This document shows, in pieces, positions 1 through 6,397 of a DNA stretch of 8,700 nucleotides; positions within the stretch are counted from its first letter, which is position 1, and each line of letters starts with the position of its first letter. The translations under genes were made by a program, and so were the position numbers. The notes beneath the pieces are model-generated. The model worked only from the letters and a program-made list of their open reading frames with translations, searched no databases and was not told the DNA's origin. Source of the DNA: Phycisphaerales bacterium UBA7800 (GTDB lineage: Bacteria; Planctomycetota; Phycisphaerae; Phycisphaerales; Phycisphaeraceae); NCBI GenBank assembly GCA_002480565.1, contig DLCK01000071.1, positions 1 to 8,700 of the forward strand, given 5' to 3'.

Positions 1-61
1 CAGCCGGTAGTGGTTCAGTTCCCAGAATAATAGGCATTTTTTCACTAAATTAGGATAATTT

Positions 62-802
62 ATGTATACACCTATTAAAACTCAATCAACATGTGCTACG
101 TGCTGGCTAGAGGCAGTACATTCGCTTCTTGATGGCGAAAAATTCAATGTTATATTAGATATTGATGATCCCGTTAATCATACTCCTGAAGACCATATTG
201 CAATTAGTAAGGTTGATCAGTTCTTAAAAAAATACGATAAATATCCGATATCAACAGTGGCTAATACAATATTCCCACGAAGCATTTATAGGCGATTAGG
301 AAGGCCTGGTTTGTATCAAGAATATCTCAAGGCATTTGAATCTCTTACAAAAGAAAAAAGGTGGGGACGCTATTTTGAAAGAATGATACGCTGGGAAATG
401 GATAGCGGAAATATATTGAATCCGCTTGAAAAAATTATTGAAAAGCTAAGGCATAGTGTTACATCTGGTCCGAGGTATAAGTCTTCTTATGAATTAACGT
501 TGTATAATCCTGCAAAAGATTCAAACTTGTATCGTGGCGGACAGTGCTTAAGTTTTATAAGTGTCAAACTTGATTCAGACTCCAAGCTGATGCTTACAGC
601 AATGTATCGTAATCATATGTATATGGAAAGATGCCTTGGCAATTTGATCGGGCTTGGATGGCTTATGGATTTTATTGCAAAGGAAGTAGGAATTGAAGTG
701 GGATCACTTACTGTAATATCGACACATGCTGAAATTGGAGATGGCAAATGGGGGAAAAGAGGAGTTTTGCAACTTCTCGATAGTATTAAAAAAAGTTCAT
801 AA
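62..802 (+). CDS. divergent thymidylate-synthase-fold protein
   Basis: Encodes a 246-residue protein whose C-terminal half reads as a thymidylate synthase (TS) fold. Residues about 125-170 match the TS stretch before the active site, with a Cys at 162 (GGQC) where TS has its nucleophile. Arg183 and Asn194 keep the eleven-residue spacing of the TS phosphate-binding Arg and the Asn that selects uracil over cytosine. The strand ending ISTHAEI supplies His222, matching the TS sugar-binding His. Differences from true TS are strong: the Asp of the RSxD motif is Met186, the following Tyr is Glu224, and the N-terminal folate and phosphate region (residues 1-100) is not recognisable. It may be a hydroxymethylase-like or regulatory paralogue rather than a working ThyA. 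An AGGA at 52-55 supports the ATG start. It is the first gene of the nucleotide operon, 73 bases before the next. The fold is fairly sure; the reaction is inferred. Confidence 0.75.
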   Translation: MYTPIKTQSTCATCWLEAVHSLLDGEKFNVILDIDDPVNHTPEDHIAISKVDQFLKKYDKYPISTVANTIFPRSIYRRLGRPGLYQEYLKAFESLTKEKRWGRYFERMIRWEMDSGNILNPLEKIIEKLRHSVTSGPRYKSSYELTLYNPAKDSNLYRGGQCLSFISVKLDSDSKLMLTAMYRNHMYMERCLGNLIGLGWLMDFIAKEVGIEVGSLTVISTHAEIGDGKWGKRGVLQLLDSIKKSS

Positions 803-875
803 TTTAATACTATTTGCATATTGTATGAAATATTACATGGTTAGTTACCCGTTTTAACATCAGGGGGAATCAAAT

Positions 876-1532
876 ATGGCGTTTTGGTCAACAGAACATT
901 TAAAAGTACGTGCAGTTAAAGATGAAATTTTTAAACCATATAGTGAAAGTCAAATCAAGCACGGTGCATATCAGCTAAAGTTCGGGAATGAGTATTATCT
1001 AACTTCTGAAAGCCCGCAAAAAAAGAAAATCCTCGGTTACAAAGAGCAATTGGTTGTTCCTCCAGGACAATTCGCGTTACTTTTAACGTCTGAGATTGTA
1101 CAAATTCCATCAGATTGTATCGCATTTATTTCAATAAGGGCTAAATACAAATTGAGGGGTTTGATTAATGTTTCAGGATTTCATGTTGATCCTGGATTTT
1201 GCGGCCGATTAAAATTTGGTGTATATAACGCGGGTGCCAATAATGTAATTGTGGATGCGCAGTCTCAACTTTTTTCAATATGGTTTTGTAATCTTACTGG
1301 TAATACATCTGATGTATATGATGGTGATTGGAATAACCAAAAAGAACTTACAGCTGAAGATGTGATGAAGCTTCAGGGAGAGGTTTTGTCGTCAGCTAAT
1401 TTGAAAAAAGAAATTGATTCACTGAGAACAAATTATAAATATGTTTCATGGGGAATGGTCGCAATCGTTTCTGCATTAGTAGGGTTGGTTGTAAATAAAG
1501 TATGGTTATGGGTGCTTAGTGGCTATCATTAG
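876..1532 (+). CDS. dCTP deaminase/dUTPase-fold protein with C-terminal membrane anchor
   Basis: A 218-residue protein of the dCTP deaminase (Dcd)/dUTPase superfamily. The core spans residues about 25-145: IRAKYKLRGL (87-96) stands at the Dcd trimer active-site loop, and HVDPGFCG (103-110) matches the nucleotide-binding HRIDPGW motif. In Dcd the catalytic Glu lies just before FYN (LEFYN); here the same place reads FGVYNAG, so Gly115 replaces it. Classical dCTP deamination is therefore doubtful, and dUTP or other nucleotide binding or hydrolysis is possible. Residues about 160-188 look like a short coiled coil, followed by a membrane span at about 190-214, so the protein should sit on the inner membrane. 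AGGGGGA at 862-868 gives a strong ribosome site for the ATG. The following kinase gene begins within a few bases of its stop. Family membership is sure; activity is open. Confidence 0.85.
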   Translation: MAFWSTEHLKVRAVKDEIFKPYSESQIKHGAYQLKFGNEYYLTSESPQKKKILGYKEQLVVPPGQFALLLTSEIVQIPSDCIAFISIRAKYKLRGLINVSGFHVDPGFCGRLKFGVYNAGANNVIVDAQSQLFSIWFCNLTGNTSDVYDGDWNNQKELTAEDVMKLQGEVLSSANLKKEIDSLRTNYKYVSWGMVAIVSALVGLVVNKVWLWVLSGYH

Positions 1533-1542
1533 TTTAATTGAT

Positions 1543-2208
1543 ATGAAAATAGTTAATAGTACATCGTTGGCTCCATTGATTGTTTTTGAAGGCGTTGATG
1601 GCGTTGGAAAAACTACAATTGCGAAATTGGTTGTCCAGCAGTTAACATCTGAGGGAAAAGATATTGTTTATGAGTCATTTCCCGGTAAGGCTTCTGGAAC
1701 ATTGGGAAGGTTTGTGTATGACTTGCACCATAGCAACTTACACTCGTCAATCGATCCAACTAGTATGCAATTGTTACATATTGCAGCTCATATTGATGCA
1801 ATTGAAAACCGAATCAAGCCATTGCTTCAAAACGGAATAGCTGTTGTATTAGATAGATATTGGTGGTCAACATTGGCGTATGGAGTTGTGTTTGGTGCAA
1901 ATCGCCAATCTTTGGATGCAATGATTGATGTGGAGCTGAAGCATTGGGATGGAATACAACCAGATTTTCTATTCTATATCAATCGTGAAATGACGTTTGA
2001 AAGTGCTTCGGATTTAGAGCAGTCACGCAATTTGGAAATCGAGTACAATTTACTTATCAAGGCTACCCTGAAGCAGTTCGAAATTGAAATCGTGAACAAC
2101 AAAACGATTCAAGATACTGTTGAGAAAGCCTTTGATAAGGTTAATTCAATACTAGATCAGAAGATACGCGGTGCTCAAAATGTCTATAAAAACAACAAAG
2201 GTATATGA
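1543..2208 (+). CDS. thymidylate kinase-like (dTMP or hmdUMP kinase)
   Basis: A P-loop nucleoside monophosphate kinase of the thymidylate kinase family, expected to phosphorylate dTMP or a modified analogue such as hydroxymethyl-dUMP in the cytoplasm. From the ATG it has 221 residues, usual for the family. The Walker A motif GVDGVGKTT is at 17-25, the substrate-side FPG at 47-49 and the DRYWWSTLAYG motif (Tmk DRY) at 104-114. The LID region at about 148-170 is poor in arginine and the P-loop carries no Arg, unlike both standard Tmk classes, which hints at altered substrate or rate. The start is uncertain: a GTG at 1519 would overlap the upstream gene by 14 bases, while this ATG leaves a 10-base gap; neither has a clear ribosome site, so translation may be coupled. 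The 3' end overlaps the next gene by 29 bases. Confidence 0.85.
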   Translation: MKIVNSTSLAPLIVFEGVDGVGKTTIAKLVVQQLTSEGKDIVYESFPGKASGTLGRFVYDLHHSNLHSSIDPTSMQLLHIAAHIDAIENRIKPLLQNGIAVVLDRYWWSTLAYGVVFGANRQSLDAMIDVELKHWDGIQPDFLFYINREMTFESASDLEQSRNLEIEYNLLIKATLKQFEIEIVNNKTIQDTVEKAFDKVNSILDQKIRGAQNVYKNNKGI

Positions 2209-3172
2209 TACATATTGGCGGTTTGCTACCGAAAGGCAAAATATACTTTTTCGGAAACTGAGGGGTGAATTACAGCCTTATACAAATGATTCGATATTGT
2301 TGAAATACAGATTTACAAATGCTTACAGGCTGGCAGATCGGGTTAGTCAGTATTTGATTCAAGTTGTAATACCTAATTCGAAGCCAAATGTCGAAGATGT
2401 TTTTTTTCGAATTATGCTTTTTAAGTTGTTTAATAAAATCGGTACATGGGAATCTCTCTTAGAGATGCTAGGGGAGATTCATTGGAAAAGTTATCAAAAG
2501 AGTAAGATATCTAGGGCGCTTAACACAATAAAAAAGATTAATAATAGCATATATTCTGCCGCATATATTATGCCGTCTGGCAGTAAAATATATGGTAGCT
2601 CATGCAAACATGAATGTCATATGTCTATGCTTGAGTCTATGATGAAGGATCAAGTTCCTGACAAGGTATCTTGTGCCCCCAATATGAAGTCAGTGTATGA
2701 AATATTGTGTAGCTACCCGATGATTGGTCCGTTTTTAGGGTATCAATACGCAACTGATATTAACTATAGTGACCTGACAGATTTTTCTGAAATGGAATTT
2801 GTTGTTCCTGGCCCAGGAGCTTTGGACGGCATCCGAAAGTGTTTTTCAGATTTTGGGAGTTATTCGGCATCAGACTTAATTCGAATGATGGCTGAGCAAC
2901 AGCAGTTGGAATTTGAAAGGTTGGGCCTAGATTTTGCGTATCTTGGAGAACGCCCTTTGCAACTAATAGATTGCCAAAACCTATTTTGCGAAGTTGACAA
3001 ATATGCTAGAGTCGCCCATCCAGAAGTACAAGGTTTGTCAGGAAGGTCTAGAATCAAGCAGCAATATCGCCCAGATATAAATCCTTTTACAATAAAATTC
3101 CCCCCCAAATGGGGGGGCGAAATTGCCATAGCTCAAAAGGAAAGTTTTGATGCCAATATGCTTTTCAGATGA
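2180..3172 (+). CDS. putative DNA base hypermodification protein (HMUDK helical / thymine pyrophosphorylase class)
   Basis: A 330-residue, largely helical protein of the group annotated as 5-hmdU DNA kinase helical domain or alpha-glutamyl/putrescinyl-thymine pyrophosphorylase. In thymidine-hypermodifying phages such proteins act on 5-hydroxymethyl-dU in DNA. Seen here: an N-terminal YWRFATERQ motif (about 12-20), a helix-hairpin-helix-like IGPFLGYQ (182-189), VPGPGALDGI (209-218), and a C-terminal DCQNLFCEVDKY (264-275). There is no P-loop GxxxxGK[ST], so it should not itself be an ATP kinase of that type. The ATG is preferred to the GTG at 2171; both lie inside the kinase gene, suggesting coupled translation. 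The last part of the gene carries a C7-AAAT-G7 tract, and the reading frame ends 23 bases inside the next gene. The family call rests on motif recognition from memory; the exact reaction is unknown. Confidence 0.7.
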   Translation: MSIKTTKVYDTYWRFATERQNILFRKLRGELQPYTNDSILLKYRFTNAYRLADRVSQYLIQVVIPNSKPNVEDVFFRIMLFKLFNKIGTWESLLEMLGEIHWKSYQKSKISRALNTIKKINNSIYSAAYIMPSGSKIYGSSCKHECHMSMLESMMKDQVPDKVSCAPNMKSVYEILCSYPMIGPFLGYQYATDINYSDLTDFSEMEFVVPGPGALDGIRKCFSDFGSYSASDLIRMMAEQQQLEFERLGLDFAYLGERPLQLIDCQNLFCEVDKYARVAHPEVQGLSGRSRIKQQYRPDINPFTIKFPPKWGGEIAIAQKESFDANMLFR

Positions 3173-4166
3173 AACTGCTGACGATGTGTGGCAAAATGCA
3201 GCAGATATGTTCAGAAACGGCCATTGCGAAGAGGATACGAATTCTCGCGGTGGATTAACACATGAGTTAATGCATGTCTGTTTTACAATACATGATCCTT
3301 GCCAAAGATGGGTAGTGTCGAGATGTCCCGCGATCAATCCAGCTTTTGCACTGGCTGAAGTAATTTGGATTATGTCTGGGAGTAATGATTCTAAGGTACT
3401 GAATTTCTGGAACCCAATACTTCCTCGTTTTGCAGGAAATACACCGGTATACCCAGGTGCCTATGGTCATAGGCTTCGTTATAAATTTGGTTTTGACCAA
3501 TTGGAACGAGCGTACAGTGCATTGAAATCAAATTCCTCGTCTAGGCAAATTGTCTTGCAAATATGGGATTCATCAAGCGATTTGCCTGATTTTGATGGAG
3601 TGCCTCAGTCACAAGATATTCCATGCAATATATGCAGCATGCTGAAGGTCAGAAATGGAAGATTGTATTGGACACAGATTATCCGGAGTAATGATTTGTT
3701 TTTAGGTGTTCCACATAATTTTGTTCAATTTACATCCATGCAAGAAATTCTTGCAGGTTGGCTCGGATTAAAGATGGGGCCATATGTTCAATGGAGTGAC
3801 AGTCTTCATGTTTATGATCGTGACATAAGTAAAATACAAACAAAGAATAGTAAAAGTACAGGCCTGAATGAAGACACGTTAATGTTAGAAAAAGAACAAT
3901 CCGAATCAGTTTTTGATAAAATCTACTCATTAATGGTGGAATTTTCTTCCGACAATTTTATGCTTGATAGCCTAATAAAAACGGTTGAAAATATTCAAAT
4001 GCCCAATTCTTATAAGAATATTTTATATGTAATTTCTGCCGATGTGGCTAGAAGATTTCATAATAATCAGATGGCTGATCACTTAATGGATTCATGTAGC
4101 AATATTCTATATCGTAGAATGTGGAAGAACTGGCTGGAGCGATCAAACAACTCTAAAACTTTATGA
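3150..4166 (+). CDS. thymidylate synthase / dUMP hydroxymethylase family enzyme
   Basis: A 338-residue thymidylate synthase family protein with a nearly complete active site, numbered from this ATG. It has Arg33 (SRGG, folate/phosphate loop), Glu70 in EVIWIMSG, YGHRLR (105-110), SSRQ with Arg132, the nucleophile Cys159 in IPCN, Arg179-Ser-Asn-Asp182 leading to Asn190 (RSNDLFLGVPHN), and His220-Val-Tyr222. Asn190 stands where TS has Asn and dCMP hydroxymethylases have Asp, so a uracil substrate is expected. The base after the Cys is Asn instead of the usual His, and the tail (about 225-338) is longer than in E. coli ThyA, which fits a phage-type hydroxymethylase as well as a TS. The likely product is dTMP or 5-hydroxymethyl-dUMP. 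AAGGA (about 3137-3141) supports the ATG over a TTG three bases earlier. It is the last gene of the operon. Confidence 0.85.
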   Translation: MPICFSDETADDVWQNAADMFRNGHCEEDTNSRGGLTHELMHVCFTIHDPCQRWVVSRCPAINPAFALAEVIWIMSGSNDSKVLNFWNPILPRFAGNTPVYPGAYGHRLRYKFGFDQLERAYSALKSNSSSRQIVLQIWDSSSDLPDFDGVPQSQDIPCNICSMLKVRNGRLYWTQIIRSNDLFLGVPHNFVQFTSMQEILAGWLGLKMGPYVQWSDSLHVYDRDISKIQTKNSKSTGLNEDTLMLEKEQSESVFDKIYSLMVEFSSDNFMLDSLIKTVENIQMPNSYKNILYVISADVARRFHNNQMADHLMDSCSNILYRRMWKNWLERSNNSKTL

Positions 4167-4200
4167 TTGAATATACGCCTACTGGTTTTGTTAATAAATG

Positions 4201-4231
4201 TGGTTGCATTGTTTTACAATGCTAACCATTT
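4201..4231. terminator. hairpin between convergent operons, probable terminator
   Basis: TGGTT-GCATTGT at 4201-4212 pairs with ACAATGC-(T)-AACCA at 4216-4228, giving twelve base pairs with one bulged T and a TTT loop. A T-rich stretch follows on the + strand, and an A-rich stretch precedes it, so it could also work for the - strand. It lies between the ends of the nucleotide operon and the replication gene, where a bidirectional terminator is expected. Confidence 0.55.
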
Positions 4232-4291
4232 GTTTGACGCAAAGGTAAGGATTTTAAGAATTTTGGTGATATTGCTACTATTGGGTAACGT

Positions 4292-5284
4292 TTAGTTCAT
4301 CATACATATATGTGGATCATGATGAAATTGACAATTCCTTGAAGATCGTATGTGTTGGTATTTATTGAGCAGTGTTGGCCAGTCGATCATTGCTGAGACA
4401 CCATCGTCGTCATATTGAGTCCAGTATGGTGGTTGTCCACCACGGACACTCCATAGAGCATCACGAAGATCATTGAATTGCTGTCTGGGAATCGGAATTT
4501 TTACAATTCTGATTGGAAGATGTTCTTTTCCAGATACACCCCACATCCTGCCGACCCTTTCCCAACCAGCAGGCAATTCATGGACAGGATTACCCATCGC
4601 TTTGGAGGCATAAGCGAAGCAGCCATTCCATGACCGAATTGATTCAATTCTTGTTCCCGCTTGCCGGTGGCGCGGGTCGTTGGAATCTACTACCTCGTAC
4701 CATGATTGAGCAAGCCAATCTTTGCATAAGTGTGGAATATTGAAGAGAAGCAGATGGTAGTGCGGAGCCCCACGTTGCTGTGCTTCAAGTTTCCATATTG
4801 CTGCACAGTCTGGATATCTTCTCCTGAGCCGCTTTAGCCAGTTATCCAAATGGCGTTTCCACTGCTTGGGATCATCTGGCCATGAGCTTGGGTAAGTTAA
4901 TGTGACAAAAAGGGGTTTGAACATCAATGCTTCTTTATCAATGCTGGCCAACAAACGCATCATATTACGTCTTGACGCATTTGAGAAACCACTGATTACA
5001 CCACGTGTGTATTGACGTGATTTGTTTATAAACGGCTTTTTACCTTTGACTCTTACAAGAGAACCACCTAGAGCTATTTCCAAGGTATAGATTGATGTTG
5101 GAATATTGTGTTGCGGTGAGATATGTAATGTGGATAAACCAAAGGCATTCTTGATTCCGTTGACTGTGGGATCGTGTTCAGGCTTCCACTGTTCACTATG
5201 TCGACTGAATGCAGGGAATGAAACTCTTTCATTTTGCCCGAAATACTGGTTAATTTTGAACGTATTGATATTACATGGTTGCAT
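4292..5284 (-). CDS. HUH rolling-circle replication initiator
   Basis: A 330-residue replication initiator of the HUH endonuclease type (G2P-like Rep group of filamentous phages and small plasmids). It should nick one strand at the replicon's origin and stay joined to the 5' end through a tyrosine. The three motifs are in order: FVTLTYP at 126-132 (motif 1), GAPHYHLLLF at 172-181 with the metal-binding HxH at 175-177 and a nearby Glu167, and YASKAMG at 225-231 with the candidate nicking Tyr225 and Lys228. A VGRMWGVSG stretch (244-252), common in this group, follows. Only one Tyr is present in motif 3. The Shine-Dalgarno GAGGTG (complement of 5289-5294) lies five bases before the ATG. The small HTH gene lies 58 bases upstream in the same direction. 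Full length with no sign of decay, so it may be functional. Confidence 0.85.
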   Translation of the reverse strand: MQPCNINTFKINQYFGQNERVSFPAFSRHSEQWKPEHDPTVNGIKNAFGLSTLHISPQHNIPTSIYTLEIALGGSLVRVKGKKPFINKSRQYTRGVISGFSNASRRNMMRLLASIDKEALMFKPLFVTLTYPSSWPDDPKQWKRHLDNWLKRLRRRYPDCAAIWKLEAQQRGAPHYHLLLFNIPHLCKDWLAQSWYEVVDSNDPRHRQAGTRIESIRSWNGCFAYASKAMGNPVHELPAGWERVGRMWGVSGKEHLPIRIVKIPIPRQQFNDLRDALWSVRGGQPPYWTQYDDDGVSAMIDWPTLLNKYQHIRSSRNCQFHHDPHICMMN

Positions 5285-5342
5285 GAAGCACCTCGAATCA
5301 AAAAATGGTTATAATTAGTAGTTACTGGTCAGTTTTGAAAGA

Positions 5343-5564
5343 TCACTTGGCACTGCTTTGGGCCAGTTGATTCAGATTGCTGGTTGCTTGTGCCTTCATT
5401 TTGAAGGCATTGATTAGTTGTTCTGCCACTTCATCTGAAAATACAAATGTGCGACCGATAATTTGAGTTGGTTGAATATCCAACCTTTTCACCGTTTCGC
5501 GGACAGTTGCAACTTCACTTTCAGATGCCTTGGCAATTTCTGGTATTGTCCATAGCTTTTCCAT
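5343..5564 (-). CDS. small winged-HTH (MerR/excisionase-like) DNA-binding protein
   Basis: A 73-residue protein. Residues 5-54 look like a helix-turn-helix with a short wing: TIPEIAKAS (6-14) as the first helix, SEVATVRETVKRL as the recognition helix region, then GRTFVF (37-42) as a beta wing and SDEVAEQLINAF as the last helix. This resembles the MerR/excisionase-like small proteins often found beside Rep or integrase genes. The tail (55-73) is Ala/Gln/Ser-rich and probably unstructured. AAAGAGAA upstream of the ATG serves as a modest ribosome site. It lies directly upstream of the HUH initiator and is likely co-transcribed with it. It may control copy number or rep expression, or be an accessory origin-binding protein; the class is inferred from pattern only. 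Confidence 0.65.
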   Translation of the reverse strand: MEKLWTIPEIAKASESEVATVRETVKRLDIQPTQIIGRTFVFSDEVAEQLINAFKMKAQATSNLNQLAQSSAK

Positions 5565-5584
5565 AATGATTCTCTTTTCTATTA

Positions 5585-5639
5585 GTGAATAACATTACTA
5601 CCCTGTGGGATGCTATTGCCATTTAGGCAGCTTATTCAC
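5585..5639. repeat. 8-bp inverted repeat GTGAATAA / TTATTCAC
   Basis: GTGAATAA at 5585-5592 and its exact complement TTATTCAC at 5632-5639 are separated by 39 bases. They lie just upstream of the small HTH gene, where its promoter should be, so they could be paired operator half-sites for that protein. Chance occurrence cannot be excluded for an 8-mer. Confidence 0.4.
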
Positions 5640-5668
5640 GACAAGAATTTTGATTTGAGTTAAAAAAG

Positions 5669-5682
5669 TGAACTTTTGTTCA
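5669..5682. repeat. small palindrome TGAAC-TTTT-GTTCA
   Basis: A perfect 5-bp inverted repeat with a TTTT spacer, eight bases left of the 12-bp hairpin. It could be a protein-binding site in the origin or promoter region; it is too short to be convincing alone. Confidence 0.3.
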
Positions 5683-5689
5683 TTTCCTT

Positions 5690-5721
5690 CAAGCTATATG
5701 GAGATGGAACCATATAGCTTG
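5690..5721. repeat. perfect 12-bp hairpin with 8-nt loop, candidate origin cruciform
   Basis: CAAGCTATATGG at 5690-5701 is exactly complementary to CCATATAGCTTG at 5710-5721, with loop AGATGGAA between. No T-run follows on either strand, so an intrinsic terminator is unlikely. HUH initiators commonly nick in or beside extruded hairpins, and the Rep gene lies about 400 bases away, so this is the best structural candidate for the double-strand origin or a packaging/complementary-strand signal. The role is inferred. Confidence 0.5.
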
Positions 5722-5826
5722 CTAAGCGAAAAGGGATGCGATGTCCAAATGGCCAGCAGCAATCAGATGGGGTAATAGCTAAATACACCAGGCCTGCTGT
5801 ATGCCTCAACCAGCCCATAGAGAAAT

Positions 5827-5865
5827 GGGGGGGAGGGGGGAAACGTTGAGTTGTCAAAGCCCCCC
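5827..5865. repeat. G7-A-G6 tract opposed by a C6 tract
   Basis: G7 at 5827-5833, A, G6 at 5835-5840, then 19 bases later C6 at 5860-5865. The G6 and C6 runs can form a very stable GC stem with a 19-nt loop. The G-rich strand might also form a quadruplex, although four separated G3 runs do not quite fit. It lies inside the probable origin region. Confidence 0.4.
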
Positions 5866-6093
5866 GGTCATGCAATCCATGCAATTTTTAGTATTGCAGA
5901 ATATTGTGTGTCTTATGTTGGTTGCTATAGCCTTAAATGCTTCTATGACAGGTTTTGTGGCAGATATTTACTGGGTATATGCCCTGTGAAATGGCTCGTT
6001 TTTTTATAGTTGGTGAAAAATGATCAAGTGTCATTCGGGAAGTAGTTAAGGTACTTATAATTCAATGCTTTACATCACGAATAAGGGGTTTGG

Positions 6094-6111
6094 GTTAAAC
6101 ACTCGTTTAAC
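6094..6111. repeat. palindrome GTTAAAC-ACTC-GTTTAAC
   Basis: A perfect 7-bp inverted repeat around a 4-base spacer, in AT-rich sequence 146 bases before the possible small membrane-protein gene. The symmetry fits a dimeric repressor operator. No T-run follows it, so it is not a typical terminator. Confidence 0.4.
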
Positions 6112-6257
6112 ACGGTCAAACAACACGTTTCTGACGCTGCATTTTGAGTGCGTTTTATAGTGATATGGAGCGGTTTGGGCATCCCGTCGCAATTGTGACA
6201 TAAGCATAGATGTTGCTCGATTTCTTATTCATATTGTAGAAAGCTGAGGCAGGCATC

Positions 6258-6374
6258 ATGATCTATGCAATTGTCAAAATGTTCTTGAACAACCCGCTAC
6301 TGTTTGTGTTCTGTTTGATCGTGGGATCATTCATCAAACAGCAGATGGATGACATGGATCGGTGGTGGGTGTGA
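6258..6374 (+). CDS. possible 38-residue single-span membrane protein
   Basis: A short reading frame beginning MIYAIVKMF. Residues about 3-26 are hydrophobic enough for one membrane span (ending in CLIVGSFI), followed by a polar, acidic tail ending DRWWV. A purine-rich AGG-CAGG stretch at 6247-6253 lies five bases before the ATG. Small one-span proteins are usual in filamentous-phage-like replicons, where they serve as coat or assembly components, and in toxin or stress modules; the sequence itself matches no family I recognise. It ends 23 bases before the convergent repressor gene. Short length makes chance occurrence possible. Confidence 0.45.
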   Translation: MIYAIVKMFLNNPLLFVFCLIVGSFIKQQMDDMDRWWV

Positions 6375-6397
6375 ATGGGGTCAGGCCGCTTCAATCC

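Larger units (their letters stand above)
5565..6257. other. non-coding region with inverted repeats, candidate rolling-circle origin and control region
   Basis: About 690 bases without a convincing gene, lying upstream of the replication operon. It contains several perfect inverted repeats: GTGAATAA/TTATTCAC, TGAAC/GTTCA, a 12-bp stem with an 8-nt loop, a G-run facing a C-run, and GTTAAAC/GTTTAAC. Filamentous phages and rolling-circle plasmids keep nick site, initiator-binding repeats and complementary-strand start hairpins in such regions. That function is inferred from position and structure; no known nick-site sequence was recognised. Confidence 0.5.

Noticed and set aside
4513..4743. A + strand frame inside the replication gene
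   Set aside because: It is antisense to the conserved HUH motifs and has no supporting signal.
5690..5721. The 12-bp hairpin as a Rho-independent terminator
   Set aside because: There is no T-run after the stem on either strand and no gene ends close by.
5827..5840. The G7-A-G6 tract as a canonical G-quadruplex
   Set aside because: The 14-base tract cannot hold four G3 runs with loops between them; pairing with the nearby C6 run is as likely.
5870..5989. A 39-residue hydrophobic reading frame (starting MQSMQFLVL) within the origin-like region
   Set aside because: It lacks any ribosome-binding site, its 5' side runs through the C6 tract, and no neighbour supports it; hydrophobic frames arise easily in AT-rich non-coding DNA.
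5565..6257. A dif-like site for XerCD-dependent integration, as used by many filamentous phages
   Set aside because: No stretch resembling the paired XerC/XerD arms around a six-base centre could be found by eye.
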